The notes: a model not told the origin generated them from the letters alone. A DNA stretch of 64,000 nucleotides from Mermis nigrescens (GCA_036768485.1 JAVLUZ010000639.1:62001-126000), one strand, 5' to 3'; positions 42,401 to 54,165 are shown, numbered from the stretch's first letter. A program made the numbers and translations.

Positions 42401-45400
42401 TGTCTTTCAACTCCTGAATGCTCAACGGATGCCTTTCGTACAATTCGGAAGTATTAAACTCCAAGAAAGGAATCACATGGCGTCAAGTTGAAAAAAATAG
42501 GAGGCCAACGTGGCCGTGGCCCCATCATTCTCCCAACTTGATGTCGTACGATTTTTTCCTTCGGATATCGATTAAACCTGAAGCATACACAAAGCGCATA
42601 CTAAGCATCACTGTTTTTTTTAGCGCGGCGCAAAGGAAACCCGCCCTGCGCTAATGGGACATTTCGTTCATTAGCGCCATGCGCAAAGGCTTTTTGGGCA
42701 AAAAATTAGAAATTAAAACATTTTATATTGCATTTTGATTTAAAAATTTTTAAAATTTTTTCGGCGCTTGGCGCCGACTTCTTAAGAATGAATTAATTGT
42801 GTTTGCCAACCACCGCTTTCCTGTTTCATCATAAGCGAATCCCTGCTTTAGCATCTTTGCAGTAATGAATCCTTGTTTTTGTGGTGCATGGTGCCAAATT
42901 AATTGTTTTCATTTTAAATTTATCTTTGAAATAGCCCAGCCTTGAGATACACATTGAGAAGATGCCAAAATTTCGGGCGCTTTGCATCTAATTATTGGTT
43001 TCTGTATAGCGGTTGCATTTTGCAATACACGAAAATTGAGTGCAAACTGCAAAGACAGCTTGAAAAAATCGCTCAGTCTAGTATAGGCAAGGCAATGAGA
43101 AATCAGGTATCAAATTGATATTTTTACCATTAGATTTCTTGTTCGAGTTGGAACCAGTAGTAAGAATTTTTTAAATTTCTTGCCAGAATTTATTGTCAGT
43201 CAGCAGTACATGGAGCGCATCAGAAGTTCAAAAATGCCCTTATTTTTGCCTATCGCCAAGCATTTAAAGGTTTTTTGGTGCGCTAATGAGAAGCTCCGCG
43301 CGCAAACGCTCTATCCTGGCCATTAGCGGCTGCGCAAATGGGGGTGGCGCTAAAAAAAAATCCCTGCTAAGCATTCAGGAGTTAAAAATTGCATCATTAA
43401 CGCTTTCAATGATGTTTAGAGTCTAAATTCGTCGAAAAATTTTGCCTGAATATTGCTAATGATTTTTTAAAGATTCAAAAAATTTACTGATCACGCAGTA
43501 TTGTGCTGCTTGCAAAATATAAAACATTTCACGTTTGCTTTAAAAGTCTGGTAAAGTTTTATGTTGTTTGAACAAATACTGATGTGGCTATATAAAAACA
43601 AAATATGGAATAGATATGATAGCCACCCTGTATTATTGCGGGATGGAAACTTTTGGTCAAGGGTTGCGAAAACCCCTCATCTTCCCCAAGATCATGTATG
43701 CAAAACACTCACTATACATCGTATAAATATAAATTATAAATAAATCGTCTAGATTCTAAAGTACATATTTGAAGTTTTTCAATTTTTTTCGCAATAACTT
43801 TATGCAAATATACAAATCTTAATGAGAAACTTTAAATAATATTTTTGCGCTTCTATTAATAATCGACCGGGGTCGCAGCTCCGGCAATCCCTGCCATTTT
43901 TTGGGTTCCTCCTCACCCAGTTCCGGTCGAGTAAATCTAAAAATGGCAGGAAGTCATGCGGAAAATTTATTATCTACATTTTTTCGGTCCTTTTATAATG
44001 TGATAACAACAGCGCTCTTGTCTACAAATAAACAAAACAAGATAAGGCGATTGTTTGCTTTAGATGTGATCATTGTTCATTTGTCTAAACAGTTTTCATA
44101 CATCCTTCGGAAAATAATTTGACTGAAGGATGTGTGAAAAGAATTTTCGTGCACTTTCTTCTTAGATTTAGGGTTCCCAATCAATCATCAGTATATTACG
44201 TCAGTAAATCAAACGAAAATGGTCTAGATTTAAAAAATATCAGGCGCTAAGATCGTATTCACTCAAGCATTCAGGTGTCACTTCAAATGGTAAGGTAAGT
44301 GGTGGTCAGTAATAGAGTGGAAAATCTTTAGAAACCTCATTCTTTGGAAATTTGGGCAGATAGATACGCCAGAATGGTGGAAGCGAGGCCTTGCATAGAA
44401 AATATTTTCAGAAGATCAAAAGATAAGCCTGAGAACATACATGGGCATGGGGAGGGGTAAGGGGAGGCACGTATTACCCCCCGGAACTCTAAAACACTGA
44501 TAGCTATATGGCCATTTTTACTGAAAAGCATTGCTATACTGCCTTTTTGAGCTCAGAAAACAAGCTATATAGCTTTTTAAGCTGATCCTGTGATTAATTT
44601 TATGCATTCTGTCTGTTCAGTCAGAGTCAACAGATCATCGAATTTCAATTATAAGATCTGACAGAAAAGAAAAAATTGTTTAAGTTGGGTCCAAATCTAC
44701 AAATCTACATTTGAGCTATAGACAATTTAACGATCATCCATCTATATTCGTCAGTATTCTAAAATATACCATTTCCTTGGGTTCTCAGAATTTCCATGAC
44801 TGATTTTGAAAGAAAATCTTAGAGTCTTGCAATTACTTACATATGCTTTAGCCCCAGCCCGTAGCAAGCCTTGCCCCGGCCCGGGGCCGGAGTTAGGGTT
44901 TGACACATTCCTACTTCTGACTTATAAAATCAATGCCGCCAGAAAACAATTTACGCTAACTATTCACAACAAAAACTAGTTCATACAGCTCCAATGATGG
45001 ATCAGTAATAATAAAGCCAACTGATATGAGATTAATCGACTACGTGTGAAGAGAGAAAATCTCTCCATTACCTGACAGCACTCTTATAAGCCAATAGCAG
45101 AAAGAAGATGCGGTCAGAAGCATAGCCATTGCTGAGAAGAGGCAAACGGACGTCAAGAAAGGCCATTTGTGCAAGAAGTACCTTAATCCTCTCAAGTTAG
45201 CCGCCAACGTTAACTTCGAACTCGTAATTTGCATGAAGACATGCTGAAATTCCACTCGGATGTATTCGATATTATCCTCGAAGGCCCCCAATATAAGATT
45301 ATCAAATACGCGTACTGTGACAGCAATAGTTTCGTCCCAGTAATCAATAAGGTAAAGTGGCAGCAAAAATGTTTTACGAAACAGCTTGACTAGGCCAGAT

Positions 45401-48400
45401 GAATAAGGAGCCGTGGCACTACGCCTTATGGTCCGTACAGGATGCCCGTTTTGGCCAATGAGATCAAATACTAGCATAAACATGCTATTCGCATCCCGGT
45501 TTGTCTAAAAAGACATTGCAGCTATTACTGAAATCTTAGTTCGTATCAGTTTTTTAGCACAACCCTGAAAATTTTTTTCCACTGGCATGGGACGGCTTTA
45601 ATTTGCACACTAGTTTTTCACCTAAATAAAAATGCAGCATCGGTGAAGTATGCCGTCTTGTGTTTAATATCGCTATTTGAGAACACCATGATATTCTGTG
45701 GATCAATATTTTGGTTGCATTGACGTCAGAATAAACAAATCTCAATAAATCACAATAACTGGCTTAATGCTCAATGGACTCAGAAGGCTGAAATACTTTG
45801 TATCTATTACATCATAAATATATACAGGGTGATTAAAAAATCGCTTATCGGACCTTGAAGCTAGGCCCATATCCAGGGGATATGGAAGCACGTGCCCCCT
45901 CCGAAGTAAAATTTGAGAATAATATTTTTCCCTCACTCCATCTTTGTTTTTTCAGCAACAAATCGGTAAAATTTTCGGCGCTTAGCGCCGAATTTTAACA
46001 TTATTATATGAACATATTTAGTTTCAAACGAGCGGTTAAAACACTCCATATTTAATCTTTATACAATCTAAAGCATATTTCGCATCTTTGTCTTCTGTTT
46101 TTGCAGGTTCTACGCAGAAAATGAGATCAGTTCAAGAAGCGAGAATAAAAGACATTTTTTGGCGATTATAATAAATTTTAGTGATGAAGTTTGACTGTTT
46201 TCAGACTGATTTTAGAACCGAATTCGAGCCAATTTTGTGAAAATTTTACGTTACAATTCATTTCTAAGGTGCTTTTTCACAAAATTTAAAAAATTAAAAT
46301 GATAGATTTTCTTATCGCGTTGTCCAAAAGGTGCATGCAATTCAGCAAAAGTAGTTTTTTCGAGTGATGAAGCATTTCTCAGGAACATTAATTGCATTTG
46401 TTGCCACCTAACTTTACCGCAATCTGTGACAGATGAGTGATACTACTTTTATTCTAAAGCTGCTAATTAACCTATCATCGAAGCGATTTGCTTTGCGGAA
46501 TTTCGGAGGGTTATTGTAAAATAATAAAGCTCTAATCCGAAATTGCATGTTTTGGCAAGCGCTTGCAAATTGAAAATGTTGATTACGAATGCGGTAACCC
46601 GTAGATAAAATACATTAATTGAAACTTTACTACATCCCTGCAAGTAATAGGCTCTTAGACAAGGCAAACTGCATTTAATTTGGACAATTATCTGAAAAGT
46701 TATAGGTAGAGACCGGATTTTCATGTGCGAAGAACTCGCAAATTATGTACAAAATTATGTGCAAAGATTTGGCCAATTATGTGCAGAATGATGTACAAAA
46801 AAGTGGCCTCATTCATCAAATTAAACTTTTTTCATTAATTTCGGGAATGTTAAAGGTAAAAATTCACGATCACCATTTACATTTCATTTCTATACCGAAA
46901 GTGCGGTGAATATGTAACAAAAGTACGTGACAAAACCATACTAAGTTGATTTTATATACATTTTTAATTGATTTAAACGCATAATTATGTGCGATTTTCT
47001 TAAAATGGTGAATTATGTGCAATTATGTACAGGAATAGCCAACTATGTGCAATTACATATGCGCGAACAACATGGTTCAACTCCCCATGCTTCAGAAACA
47101 TGTTTTGTCGGCTACCAGCTAGCTTATATAATTTATATCGATTTTAGAGAATATCATAAAGGATTAAAATTTTTTATCTAAATTTTCTAAAATGGGCATA
47201 TAAAAAGTCGTGTTTTAAACGGTGCTGACACTTACATAAACGTTAGGGCTGCTAAGCACGTTTTTACTCGTCAACTCATCAATTGTCTAATACCTTAGCA
47301 TTAATAAACTAATCAACAATTAAATAAATTAGGTTAACTAAGAGATTAATCAAAACATCAAACTAGATTAATTAACAAATTAATAGTCATAGTCCTCGTT
47401 CAGACATACAAAGCCTTGAAAATCCGGGGAAGTGGGCTTTAAAGTGTCTTTTTGGGCTCAAAGAATGTGAACAGGACATGCGCACTGTTTTTTATTCTGT
47501 ACAAGGTTCATTTTTACATGTACAAAGACACTATCCAAAAGTCTTTGTACATTTTGCACGTATTAAATGCTAGTGCAGTATAAATGGTACAGTATGCGTT
47601 CTATGTATATCCTATTTACAAATACATGCGTAATTTTACGTGTGGTCGTGTAATGTGGCAATTTATGAGTCTTTAACAACAAAAATTACAGAAAACCATC
47701 AACACAGCACAAAGCGTTGGAAAATTCTGGTATTTAAAGCGTTTTCACTTATATTTTCTGCGTTTTTATAGAAAAAAATCAGCACGTTTGATTTGTGGAG
47801 CGCCAAAAATTTTGTTAAATCTGTCTAGCGCCTGAAACGCAATTTTTAAGCTTCCTTATGGCAAACAAAAGAGGTTTACAACTATTTTATTATCTTTCCT
47901 TTGACATTAAAATGAAGTCTATACTTAACAGACAAGACAAGAACTTCAAACGTACTCATTTTTTTTGCTGATTTGAGCTTTTAAAGTCATTGCTCGAGCT
48001 TCATAAATAGAAATGACATTTATCAACGCCAAAAATCTTGATATTTTTAACCTTCAAACTTAATGCTTGCTGTTATAAAAAGTACCGAACAAATCGTAAT
48101 GTGCATACTCATAACTTATTTATTCTGAACGCATAGCGCAGGAAATATCAGAAAGTTTCTGAGGTTGTTAAAGGTTTATTTCAACAGTTTTTGTACATGT
48201 ACAAAGACGGTCCCAAAAAAACTTTGTGCATCCGATAAAATCTTTGCCGAATACAAAAAATAAACCGTGGACATGCGTCAAAGAAAACATCGCTTCTTCT
48301 GTGTTTCTGACGATGCTCTATCTTTCTAGGAAGTAAAAACAGAAAATTTCGAAGAAAGATCAAAAAAATTCAATTACATTGAACAAAATAGTCATGAGGA

Positions 48401-49000
48401 GGTATATGAAGCGAAGCGCCGAAAATTTGTCGCGTTTGAGCAAAGAGATAGGCGAAAATCGCTTGAAAAAGCAACATTTCTAAGATTTTTGGAAATTTTC
48501 GAGAAATTGCGAATTCTACAGGGATGATGAATTATCCAGTGAGGTGAATTCAGGGATATCCCGTAAAATCGAATGAAATTATCGCTCGACTAACCATAAG
48601 CTTAAAATTTTATAATATTATACGAAAGCAATAAGTCTAACTCATGCAATGAACTTACTCGTGAATCCGGAAATTTTATATCAACAACTAGTGAATACGG
48701 AACACCCCTTTCCATTAGGTATTCTCCAGTAGATTCGGACACCATTGACACATTTGACTCCAAGTAGCTACATACAATACCGTACTGGCCGTATGTCTGG
48801 GTAAAATCACAGGATCGAAAAAGGAAATTTAATGGGACTTCCAAATAAATGGTGTTCGGGAGCAGAAACGAGCGGCAAAATAGTGTAAATAATACACTTA
48901 TAACGACAATGGAGCAGGCGTTTAACCAGACCAAAAACGCATTTTTTAACGAAGTAAATAATGAAAAATTAGCCAGCAGATTCCATAGTATTCCAAGCAT
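39191..49000 (-). CDS. Seipin: Seipin (BSCL2 homologue), complete three-exon gene
   Basis: ER membrane protein that forms ring oligomers at ER-lipid droplet contacts and controls droplet formation. Exons (5'->3' on minus): 49000-48659, 45504-45072, 39462-39191; phases 0 and 1 agree and give 348 residues. Residues about 22-46 form TM1. The luminal domain has VPLNFLFRSCD, GIVCSYLESNVS, YSLVVDIKFPDSRTNRD then MFMLVFDL, the classic seipin order (FRTC, VC--P--NVSL, LELPESP-N--LGMFMV). N83-V-S85 corresponds to human N88-V-S90. TM2 is residues about 228-254, then a Ser/Pro-rich cytosolic tail. Start: the ATG at 49000; the frame is open further up to 49033 but contains no ATG there. The third exon is assigned from strand, order, acceptor and phase, since seipin tails are not conserved. 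The gene ends 1.7 kb upstream of NPC2 on the same strand. Confidence 0.9.
39622..39775 (+). mobile_element. Short MITE family A copy in seipin intron 2
   Basis: CATACATGGGCGTG ... GCTGCCCATGTATG; flanks GTCATGAC/GTCTTGAA only partly match. Confidence 0.65.
39900..40554. other. Seipin intron 2 segment
   Basis: A GGCCCGCTCCGCCCC/GGCCCGGCCC low-complexity patch at 40095-40170, partly mirrored at 41265-41390. No coding signal. Confidence 0.4.
40555..40975 (-). mobile_element. Family G element, single unit
   Basis: Starts GCACGGTTTTTTT, ends GCAGCCGTGC. Includes CTTTGTACATGTACAAAG and hairpin motifs at 40686 (variant) and 40778-40790 (perfect). Confidence 0.7.
41405..41785 (-). mobile_element. 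MITE family B copy
   Basis: Inverted copy with CACCCCCCACCCTAGAATTC, GATAGAGCATCGTCAGAAAC and CATGTTATGCATG. A partial direct copy follows at 41830-42120. Confidence 0.65.
42450..42600 (+). pseudogene. Decayed DDE (mariner/Tc1-type) transposase fragment
   Basis: Reads WRQVEKNRRPTWPWPHHSPN and then LMSYDFFLR. The PW-P-HSPNL---DFFL string resembles the WPPYSPDL-P-D-FLW box around the last catalytic Asp of mariner/Tc1-like transposases. The rest of the transposase is absent, the expected Asp before FFL is in a changed context (SYDFF), and the frame soon runs into repeat DNA. Confidence 0.45.
42615..43366. mobile_element. AGCGC variant of the AGCAC element
   Basis: Ends TTTTTTTAGCGCGGCGC and GTGGCGCTAAAAAAAAA, inverted. 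Contains CATTAGCGCC-type motifs, a GC-rich analogue of 32193-32886, with hairpin variant CGGCGCTTGGCGCCG near 42762. Confidence 0.65.
43367..45071. other. Seipin intron 2, distal part
   Basis: A decayed MITE end at 43650-43700, a family A-like fragment near 44435-44490 (CATGGGCATGGGGAGG), and a CCCCGGCCCGGGGCC patch at 44853-44903. No exon. Confidence 0.45.
45072..45504 (-). CDS. Seipin: Seipin exon 2: second luminal half and TM2
   Basis: Acceptor TTTTTAG, donor GTAATG, 433 nt. It begins TNRDANSMFMLVFDLIGQNG, continuing PDSR of exon 1 in phase 0. It then has RRSATAPYSSGLVKLFRKTF and LLPLYLIDYWDE, the conserved R-(C/A)-A-L-YRS-L---L-T-----L-G-- block. GLRYFLHKWPFLTSVCL opens TM2, as in other seipins (GLRY-M--WP). 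Confidence 0.92.
45866..46210 (+). repeat. Family E fragment plus repeat shared with 220-315
   Basis: Starts TAGGCCCATATCCAGGGG and has hairpin CGGCGCTTAGCGCCG near 45976. At 46103-46200 a block parallels 224-315 (TTCAAGAAGC-AGAAT). Confidence 0.6.
46735..47070 (+). repeat. Degenerate AATTATGTGCA repeats
   Basis: Scattered copies of AATTATGTGCA(A)/ATTATGTACA in seipin intron 1, in two clusters separated by unique sequence. Confidence 0.6.
47071..48600. other. Seipin intron 1, upstream part
   Basis: 47480-47580 and 48185-48250 carry GTACATGTACAAAG blocks of family G. 48270-48560 is a truncated family B copy with a degenerate hairpin (GAAGCGAAGCGCC) near 48408. No exon. Confidence 0.5.
48659..49000 (-). 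CDS. Seipin: Seipin exon 1: TM1 and first luminal half
   Basis: 114 codons from ATG to the consensus donor CGA|GTAAGT. Contains the hydrophobic span FLVWLNACSIVVISVLFTLF and the luminal strand block with the paired cysteines C64 and C77 and the NVS sequon. There is no intron inside the TM1-to-strand region. Confidence 0.9.
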
Positions 49001-49590
49001 TACGGCGAAGCGGCCATCAGAAGTCGTTAGCAATTAAGCTATAATACACCACAAATTTCAGCACAAGAAAATCGTCGAAGGATGATAAAAGGCAGCCAGC
49101 CAGCCATAGATACACAAGGTGAGGGCTGACAAGAGGTTGAAATCCCAGTGTTCAGCGCCGTATTTAAGAGGGCGGGGGAAGAAGCGCCCCCTGACCGTTG
49201 AAAAAATTTTGGAGGATAAGAGCATGCAAGAAAAAGATGGAATAATCGCATGTCCTTGTAGCAAAATCTTCAAATTTTCCGGATGTGAAAAATTTTCCGG
49301 ATGTGAAAAATTTTCCATCATTTCTGCCCGAAGCGCGACCAAACAATTACACTTTTTATAGCCTTTTGAGTTGACAAAAATTTTTTTTTCAAAAAACTTC
49401 GAATTTTATGATCTCAATGGATACCTAGAGCATTTTAAAAAACGTCGAAAATGCGGTTTTTGCGAGCTTTCCCGACAAATTCTTCGATATATGCACCAAT
49501 TTATGTTGGGTTCGCACTTCCCCCCTTTAGCCAAATCCTGGATACGGGCCTTCCGGTGTTCGCAACTTTTTACTATTCAAACGACAAAAC
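49001..49590. other. Upstream flank of seipin
   Basis: A repeat bounded by G/C-rich ends at 49140-49200 and 49500-49555 (CCTGGATACGGGCC, family E end). It contains a short direct repeat, AAATTTTCCGGATGTG twice at about 49270. No promoter motif is convincing. Confidence 0.4.
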
Positions 49591-49596
49591 TAGTCA

Positions 49597-49865
49597 AAAT
49601 AGCCTATAAAACGTTTTTCGTGATAGTATCGCATTTTAAATGCATTTTCAGGTTATTTTGACTGCATTATATCGCTTTTAACGCTAAAAATACATAAATT
49701 GATCGATTTTGGGCGTTTCATGAATAAAAACCACATTATAGTATTAATCCGGCGCAAAGCGCTGGAAAAATTTTGACATTATTACCGCTTTTGTCTTCAA
49801 AAGTGATATGAAAAACAATCCGTCAGCTCAAAATCGCTGGACAGTATATACCTGTTTGATAGTCA
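49597..49865 (+). repeat. Dispersed repeat family F
   Basis: Second copy of 15195-15485, with hairpin variant CGGCGCAAAGCGCTGG near 49750. Confidence 0.7.
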
Positions 49866-50808
49866 TCGAGGTTGGAAAAAGGGTAATACCCCGTCTCACA
49901 TCTTAGTGCGTGTAAGCGGCCATGTGCAGCTTAATTGAACAAGGAAGTCCATCAGAAATTAAATCACAAAAGGAATGCCCTGCCCGCAATTAAAAGAGTT
50001 TTACACGGTCCCGATTTCTTACAAGCAAATAAAAGTGCCAAGTTGCATATAATTTACATGAATGTGCAATATGTATTATGCAGTATGATTCCACCGTATA
50101 AGCATATAAGGGCCTTATTTAGAAAGGCGGGATATGACCATAAGCTACCCCTAGGCTGTCAGAAAAAAATTGTCATTGTGTGATATAAAAATGTATGGAA
50201 ATAATCAAACTTGATCTCTTTTTCAGAAGAGAAGCTTCAAATTTTCGGGAATTCGTGAAACAAATGATTGTTCTCTCATTATTTAGTCCCGATTGCTGCA
50301 CGTAGGCATTATCTGAACGCACAATGAACAGCGCGGTTTCCCAAAATTTGCAGCACATGCCAATTTTTTCGCCGTTTGAAAAGCACAACTAATAAATACA
50401 GACAAAAGTTAAGAAATTATTTGTCGATTGAATGATGAGAAGTTACTTGCACAAATAGTTTAAAGGATAAATTTGTTTTATTTGAGTAGTATAAAACAAA
50501 ATAAAAAATTTTAAAGTTTTTGAAACTGCCTTCACCGTCTAGTAGGGCATGCCCAAATGCGATCTAATATGCCTTGGGCAGAATTCACAATACTCGAAAG
50601 TGTCACATTTTCAAAGAAAGGACATTTTCTAACTGAATTTGTGATGGGGTTTTCATATTTGAAAGAATTAGGTGGCGGTCGGCATTATTGACCGAGTTGC
50701 AGGCTTTTGAAGTTCACGTGCTTAAGAATAGGCAAAAAAGGGAAAAATGGCGTTTGGGGTATTTTGCAGTTTTCAATTTCTGGCGACAGCAATTGCTTGC
50801 GGATTCAG

Positions 50809-50931
50809 ATTGGTGCCAGACATGGGCTAAGCCTAAGGCATAAATGGAGCGAAAATTGCTCCGCTCGCTTACTTCGCTCTGCAATTTTCGCTCCATTTAT
50901 CTCAGGCTTAGCCCATGCGATGGCATCAATG
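50809..50931. repeat. Palindromic foldback element 1
   Basis: Arms TTGGTGCC...GGGCTAAGCCTAAGGC...GGAGCGAAAATTGC and the reverse complement, with a GC-rich centre (CTCCGCTCGCTTACTTCGC). It is followed at 50946 by AAGCCTAAGCCTAAG. Confidence 0.88.
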
Positions 50932-51875
50932 TGAATGCACATAACTAAGCCTAAGCCTAAGACATTGGTAATACCGCTCAGTAACAGCCCCCGACGCTTC
51001 GGAGACTAATCCAAAACATTTCCAAAGGCAAAACTTACTTTTCGCCTCATACTTGAACACATGAAGTTCAACAGCTTGCAACTCGATCAATAATGCCGAT
51101 CGCCACTTAATTATTTCAAATATGAACTCCCTATCCCAAACTGAGTTAGAAAATGTCCTTGAGGTAACTTTTTGGGACTTTCCAACCTCCTCTACTCAAG
51201 CCAATGCCTTTATTTTGCAGGAGTACAGAATATGGGTGCCGTCAGAAGTAAAGATGGGCTTAAAAACCTGATGTTTTTTACAAAACGTGCTAAATCGTTA
51301 AAATAGAGGCACGTAAACAAGTTTGAATGAAAACTGATTATTGTTTCAGCGAAATATTCAGGATTTCACTGATAACTTTGTGTTTTTCGTGATTTTGCAC
51401 TAGTACGAAAGAATTCCACTCGCTCTATACTTTTTCGCCAAAAAATGATTTTTCGTGGACTTGCAAATTGTGCATCATTAATTGTGAAAATTTTCGAAAA
51501 AAAAGTTTTTCTTTGTATTTTAATTGTTGCAAGACGATGTGAATAGTCCAAAGAAGGACGTTTTTATGAACTTTTGATATAAAAACATTTTTTAACCCCT
51601 GGCAAAAATCATGGCTAAGCTTATGCCTCTTTGCGCGATTCTCCAAGATTTCACACATTTTCCATTTTTGCCAAAAACTGTTTTTACGGTGTTTTAAGAT
51701 GAAATCTTTAAGTTAGATGATGAAAAAAGGCGCGGAAACATATTAGAATTTTTCAAAACTTTAAAAATTTTGTTATATTTTTCTTTATCCAAGTTGAAGA
51801 TTTCGACTTACATTTGAAGATTCTAACAGCGAAATGAAGAATCACATGTAGATACCCAGTTTACGACGACCTCGG

Positions 51876-51968
51876 CATCTATACATCGACCTAAGCATCT
51901 ATACATCGATCTAAGCATCTATACATCGACCTAAGCATCTATTTGTCGACCTGAGCGGGAGCGACCTC
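51876..51968 (+). repeat. 20-bp minisatellite CGACCTAAGCATCTATACAT
   Basis: About four units. Preceded and followed by sequence that is duplicated around 52390-52640. Confidence 0.85.
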
Positions 51969-52394
51969 GGCCTAAGCAGCTTAAAACACCTTTTCAAGTA
52001 TACTAAGCCTAAGCCTTAGCATAATATAAGCAAACACTTAGATTTGCGTACATCTTATCAGGTAAAACCGAAAAAAGCATGCAAAAAATATGAAATTTTT
52101 TTTAAATTTTAAACAGCTTTTCGCGCCTTTTTCTTTTTCTCCTTGGAGTAACTTAAGAATATGGTACTTTCAGAACACGAAGGAATGAACTTCAGAAGAG
52201 CGGATTTTTTTGCTCAGTACTTAGAACATGATGAAAGAAAGCGCGGAAAAGAAATTTTATCCGTCTATGATCAATATTACAAAAGCTATGGGTTTCATTA
52301 ATTAGCCTATTCTAGACCTATTCAAGCATCTTCTCGACCTAAGTATTTGAGGATTCGACAGCTGAATGCAGAATTACACGTAGATACCCAATTT

Positions 52395-52525
52395 ACGTCG
52401 ACCTAAGCATCTTTGCATTGACTTAAGCATCTGTACATCGACCTAAGCATCTATACATCGACCTAAGCATCTATACATCGACCTAAGCATCTATACATCG
52501 ACCTAAGCATTTATACATCAACCTG
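52395..52525 (+). repeat. 20-bp minisatellite, second array
   Basis: About six CGACCTAAGCATCTATACAT units. With flanks (ACCTGAGCGGGAGCGACCTC, CAGCTTAAAACACC, CAAAAACTTAGATTT) it repeats 51830-52110 at a distance of about 550 bp. Confidence 0.88.
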
Positions 52526-52623
52526 AGCGGGAGCGACCTCGACCTAAGCAGCTTAAAACACCATTTCAGATATACTAAGCCTAAGTATAATAGAAGCAAA
52601 AACTTAGATTTTCGTATATGTTA

Positions 52624-52947
52624 TCAAGTAAAACCGAAAAAACATGCAAAAAGATCTGAAAATTTTTTTAAGTTTCCTAAAATTTCAAACAGCTTTCCGC
52701 GCCTTTTCTCTTTTTCCTCCTTCATTGCTATGCTTCCTTCCGTAATTGCAGCTGCAGCCATATCATTTATTTCTGACAAATATATAAGTCCTTGGATCGA
52801 GCCGCTTAATCGTCCCACCCAACACTCAAATCGAGAGTTGCTTGCAACTTTGCAAGTATGGCTGAGATTTTCGCCTAATTTTTTCCCGCGCTTCAATTTA
52901 TCATGTTCTACCATTTTAGCGAAAAAATTTTGGCATTCCGTATTCAT
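52624..52947 (-). other. Unassigned open frame
   Basis: 107-codon frame on minus with an ATG (MNTECQNFFAKMVEHDKL; later RFECWVGRLSGSIQGL). Part of it overlaps a sequence partly duplicated at 52985-53090, so it is probably repeat-derived. I do not recognise it. Confidence 0.2.
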
Positions 52948-53423
52948 TTTGCTCCTTTTCTAAAAGTGCCATATTCTTAAGTTTAGCCTCTTCTCCTTCA
53001 TTGCAAATACTTCCTTCCGTGATTTCAGCCCATATTATTCATTTCCGACAAATGTGTTAGGATCGAGCCCTTCGGGCGCATAATAAGCATTTTTCCGTCA
53101 AAAATGTGAAAAAATTTCAATAAAAATTAATTTGTCTTTTGCTTACATACTACAGGACGATATAAAAGCCAAAAAACACATTATTCAAAGGCCCCCGCCC
53201 TTTTTATGGGTTTTTAGACGAAGAAAATTTTTGGATTCTCCCTCTGGCGAAAATCCTGACCAGGCCTATGCTTCCAAGAGTGATCTTTCAAAGTGTGGCA
53301 CTTGTTCACTTTAACCCCTATCGAATTTTGGCATTCGTGTAGCTGGTTCACATATGTATTAACATAGTCATATTATAAGGGCGTATGTGTGCGGTCGATG
53401 GCATCTGAGGAAACGAGAGAAAG

Positions 53424-53498
53424 TTGCTGGCAGTCGGATTCGAAATGTGGACCCCTTGCTCTAAAGTCCAGAACCATAACCAATCGACTAACGCTGGT
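53424..53498 (-). other. tRNA-like sequence (SINE head or decayed tRNA)
   Basis: On minus: TTAGTCGATTGGTTATGG resembles a box A, and CACATTTCGAATCCG about 40 nt later resembles box B. The acceptor stem does not pair, so it is not a functional tRNA. Confidence 0.35.
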
Positions 53499-53575
53499 TA
53501 ATTTCGATAAAGATTGCAAGGTATTCGTGATGTTTTGCTGGTTTACCAGCTGATTAGGCTTAGGCTTAGTATCAT

Positions 53576-53720
53576 GGACTGACCAAAATGTTGGTGCCAG
53601 CGTTTAAAATAAGCCTGAGTAATGGGATGCGACGAGCGGAGCAAGCGAAGCGAGCGGCGCTGAGTTGCATCCCATTACTCAGGCTTATTTTAAACGCTAG
53701 CATCTATATTTGGTCAGTCA
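53576..53720. repeat. Palindromic foldback element 2
   Basis: Arms of about 55 bp (TGACC-AAA...GCGTTTAAAATAAGCCTGAG, TAATGGGATGC) around a centre GAGCGGAGCAAGCGAAGCGA. Preceded at 53557 by TTAGGCTTAGGCTTAGTAT. Confidence 0.9.
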
Positions 53721-53924
53721 CATGAATCTACTGGAAAAATCTGATGACTGCCTTATTTGTTTTCGACTTAACTCACATCAAACCAGTTAGGTGGCAGCGG
53801 CTTAATTCTAGAATAGATAGAAGTCACAGAAATTAAATTAATGGGGATTTATCGAAAGATTAGTAGTTGTAAGGAAGATATTCAAAAGAAATTATCGACG
53901 GAAACCATTTAGAAGGGGAGAAAT

Positions 53925-54165
53925 TGAGGAATGAAGTTGTAAAGCGATAGAAGCACAAAGCATGGGAAGGCGACTGCCGTAAACGGCGTATTGATTGATC
54001 TAATGTATACTGATGCATACGTTTGTATGTATGTAGGTACGCACTGTTTAGGAAGGCGACTGCAAAGTTGCAATGATTGATCGAATTGTCTTGTGTACAT
54101 AGGTATGTAAGTAGGTAGGTACATAGGTAATATGTTCATTAGTGAAGGCGACGGCGATAATGCTG
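53925..54165 (+). repeat. Three degenerate GAAGGCGAC repeats
   Basis: GAAGGCGACTG...ATTGATTGATC, GAAGGCGACTG...ATGATTGATCG, GAAGGCGACGG...ACGATTGATG at about 100-bp spacing, with GTAGGTA-rich spacers. Confidence 0.75.

Noticed and set aside
45040..45071. Continuation of the seipin frame past 45072
   Set aside because: A consensus donor GTAATG lies at 45071 and the following codons run quickly to a stop; the exon 3 frame fits better.
48849..49037. 62-codon plus-strand frame
   Set aside because: Antisense shadow of seipin exon 1.
50946..50963. AAGCCTAAGCCTAAG as a telomere
   Set aside because: Only about two and a half units, internal and attached to a foldback; not a telomeric tract.
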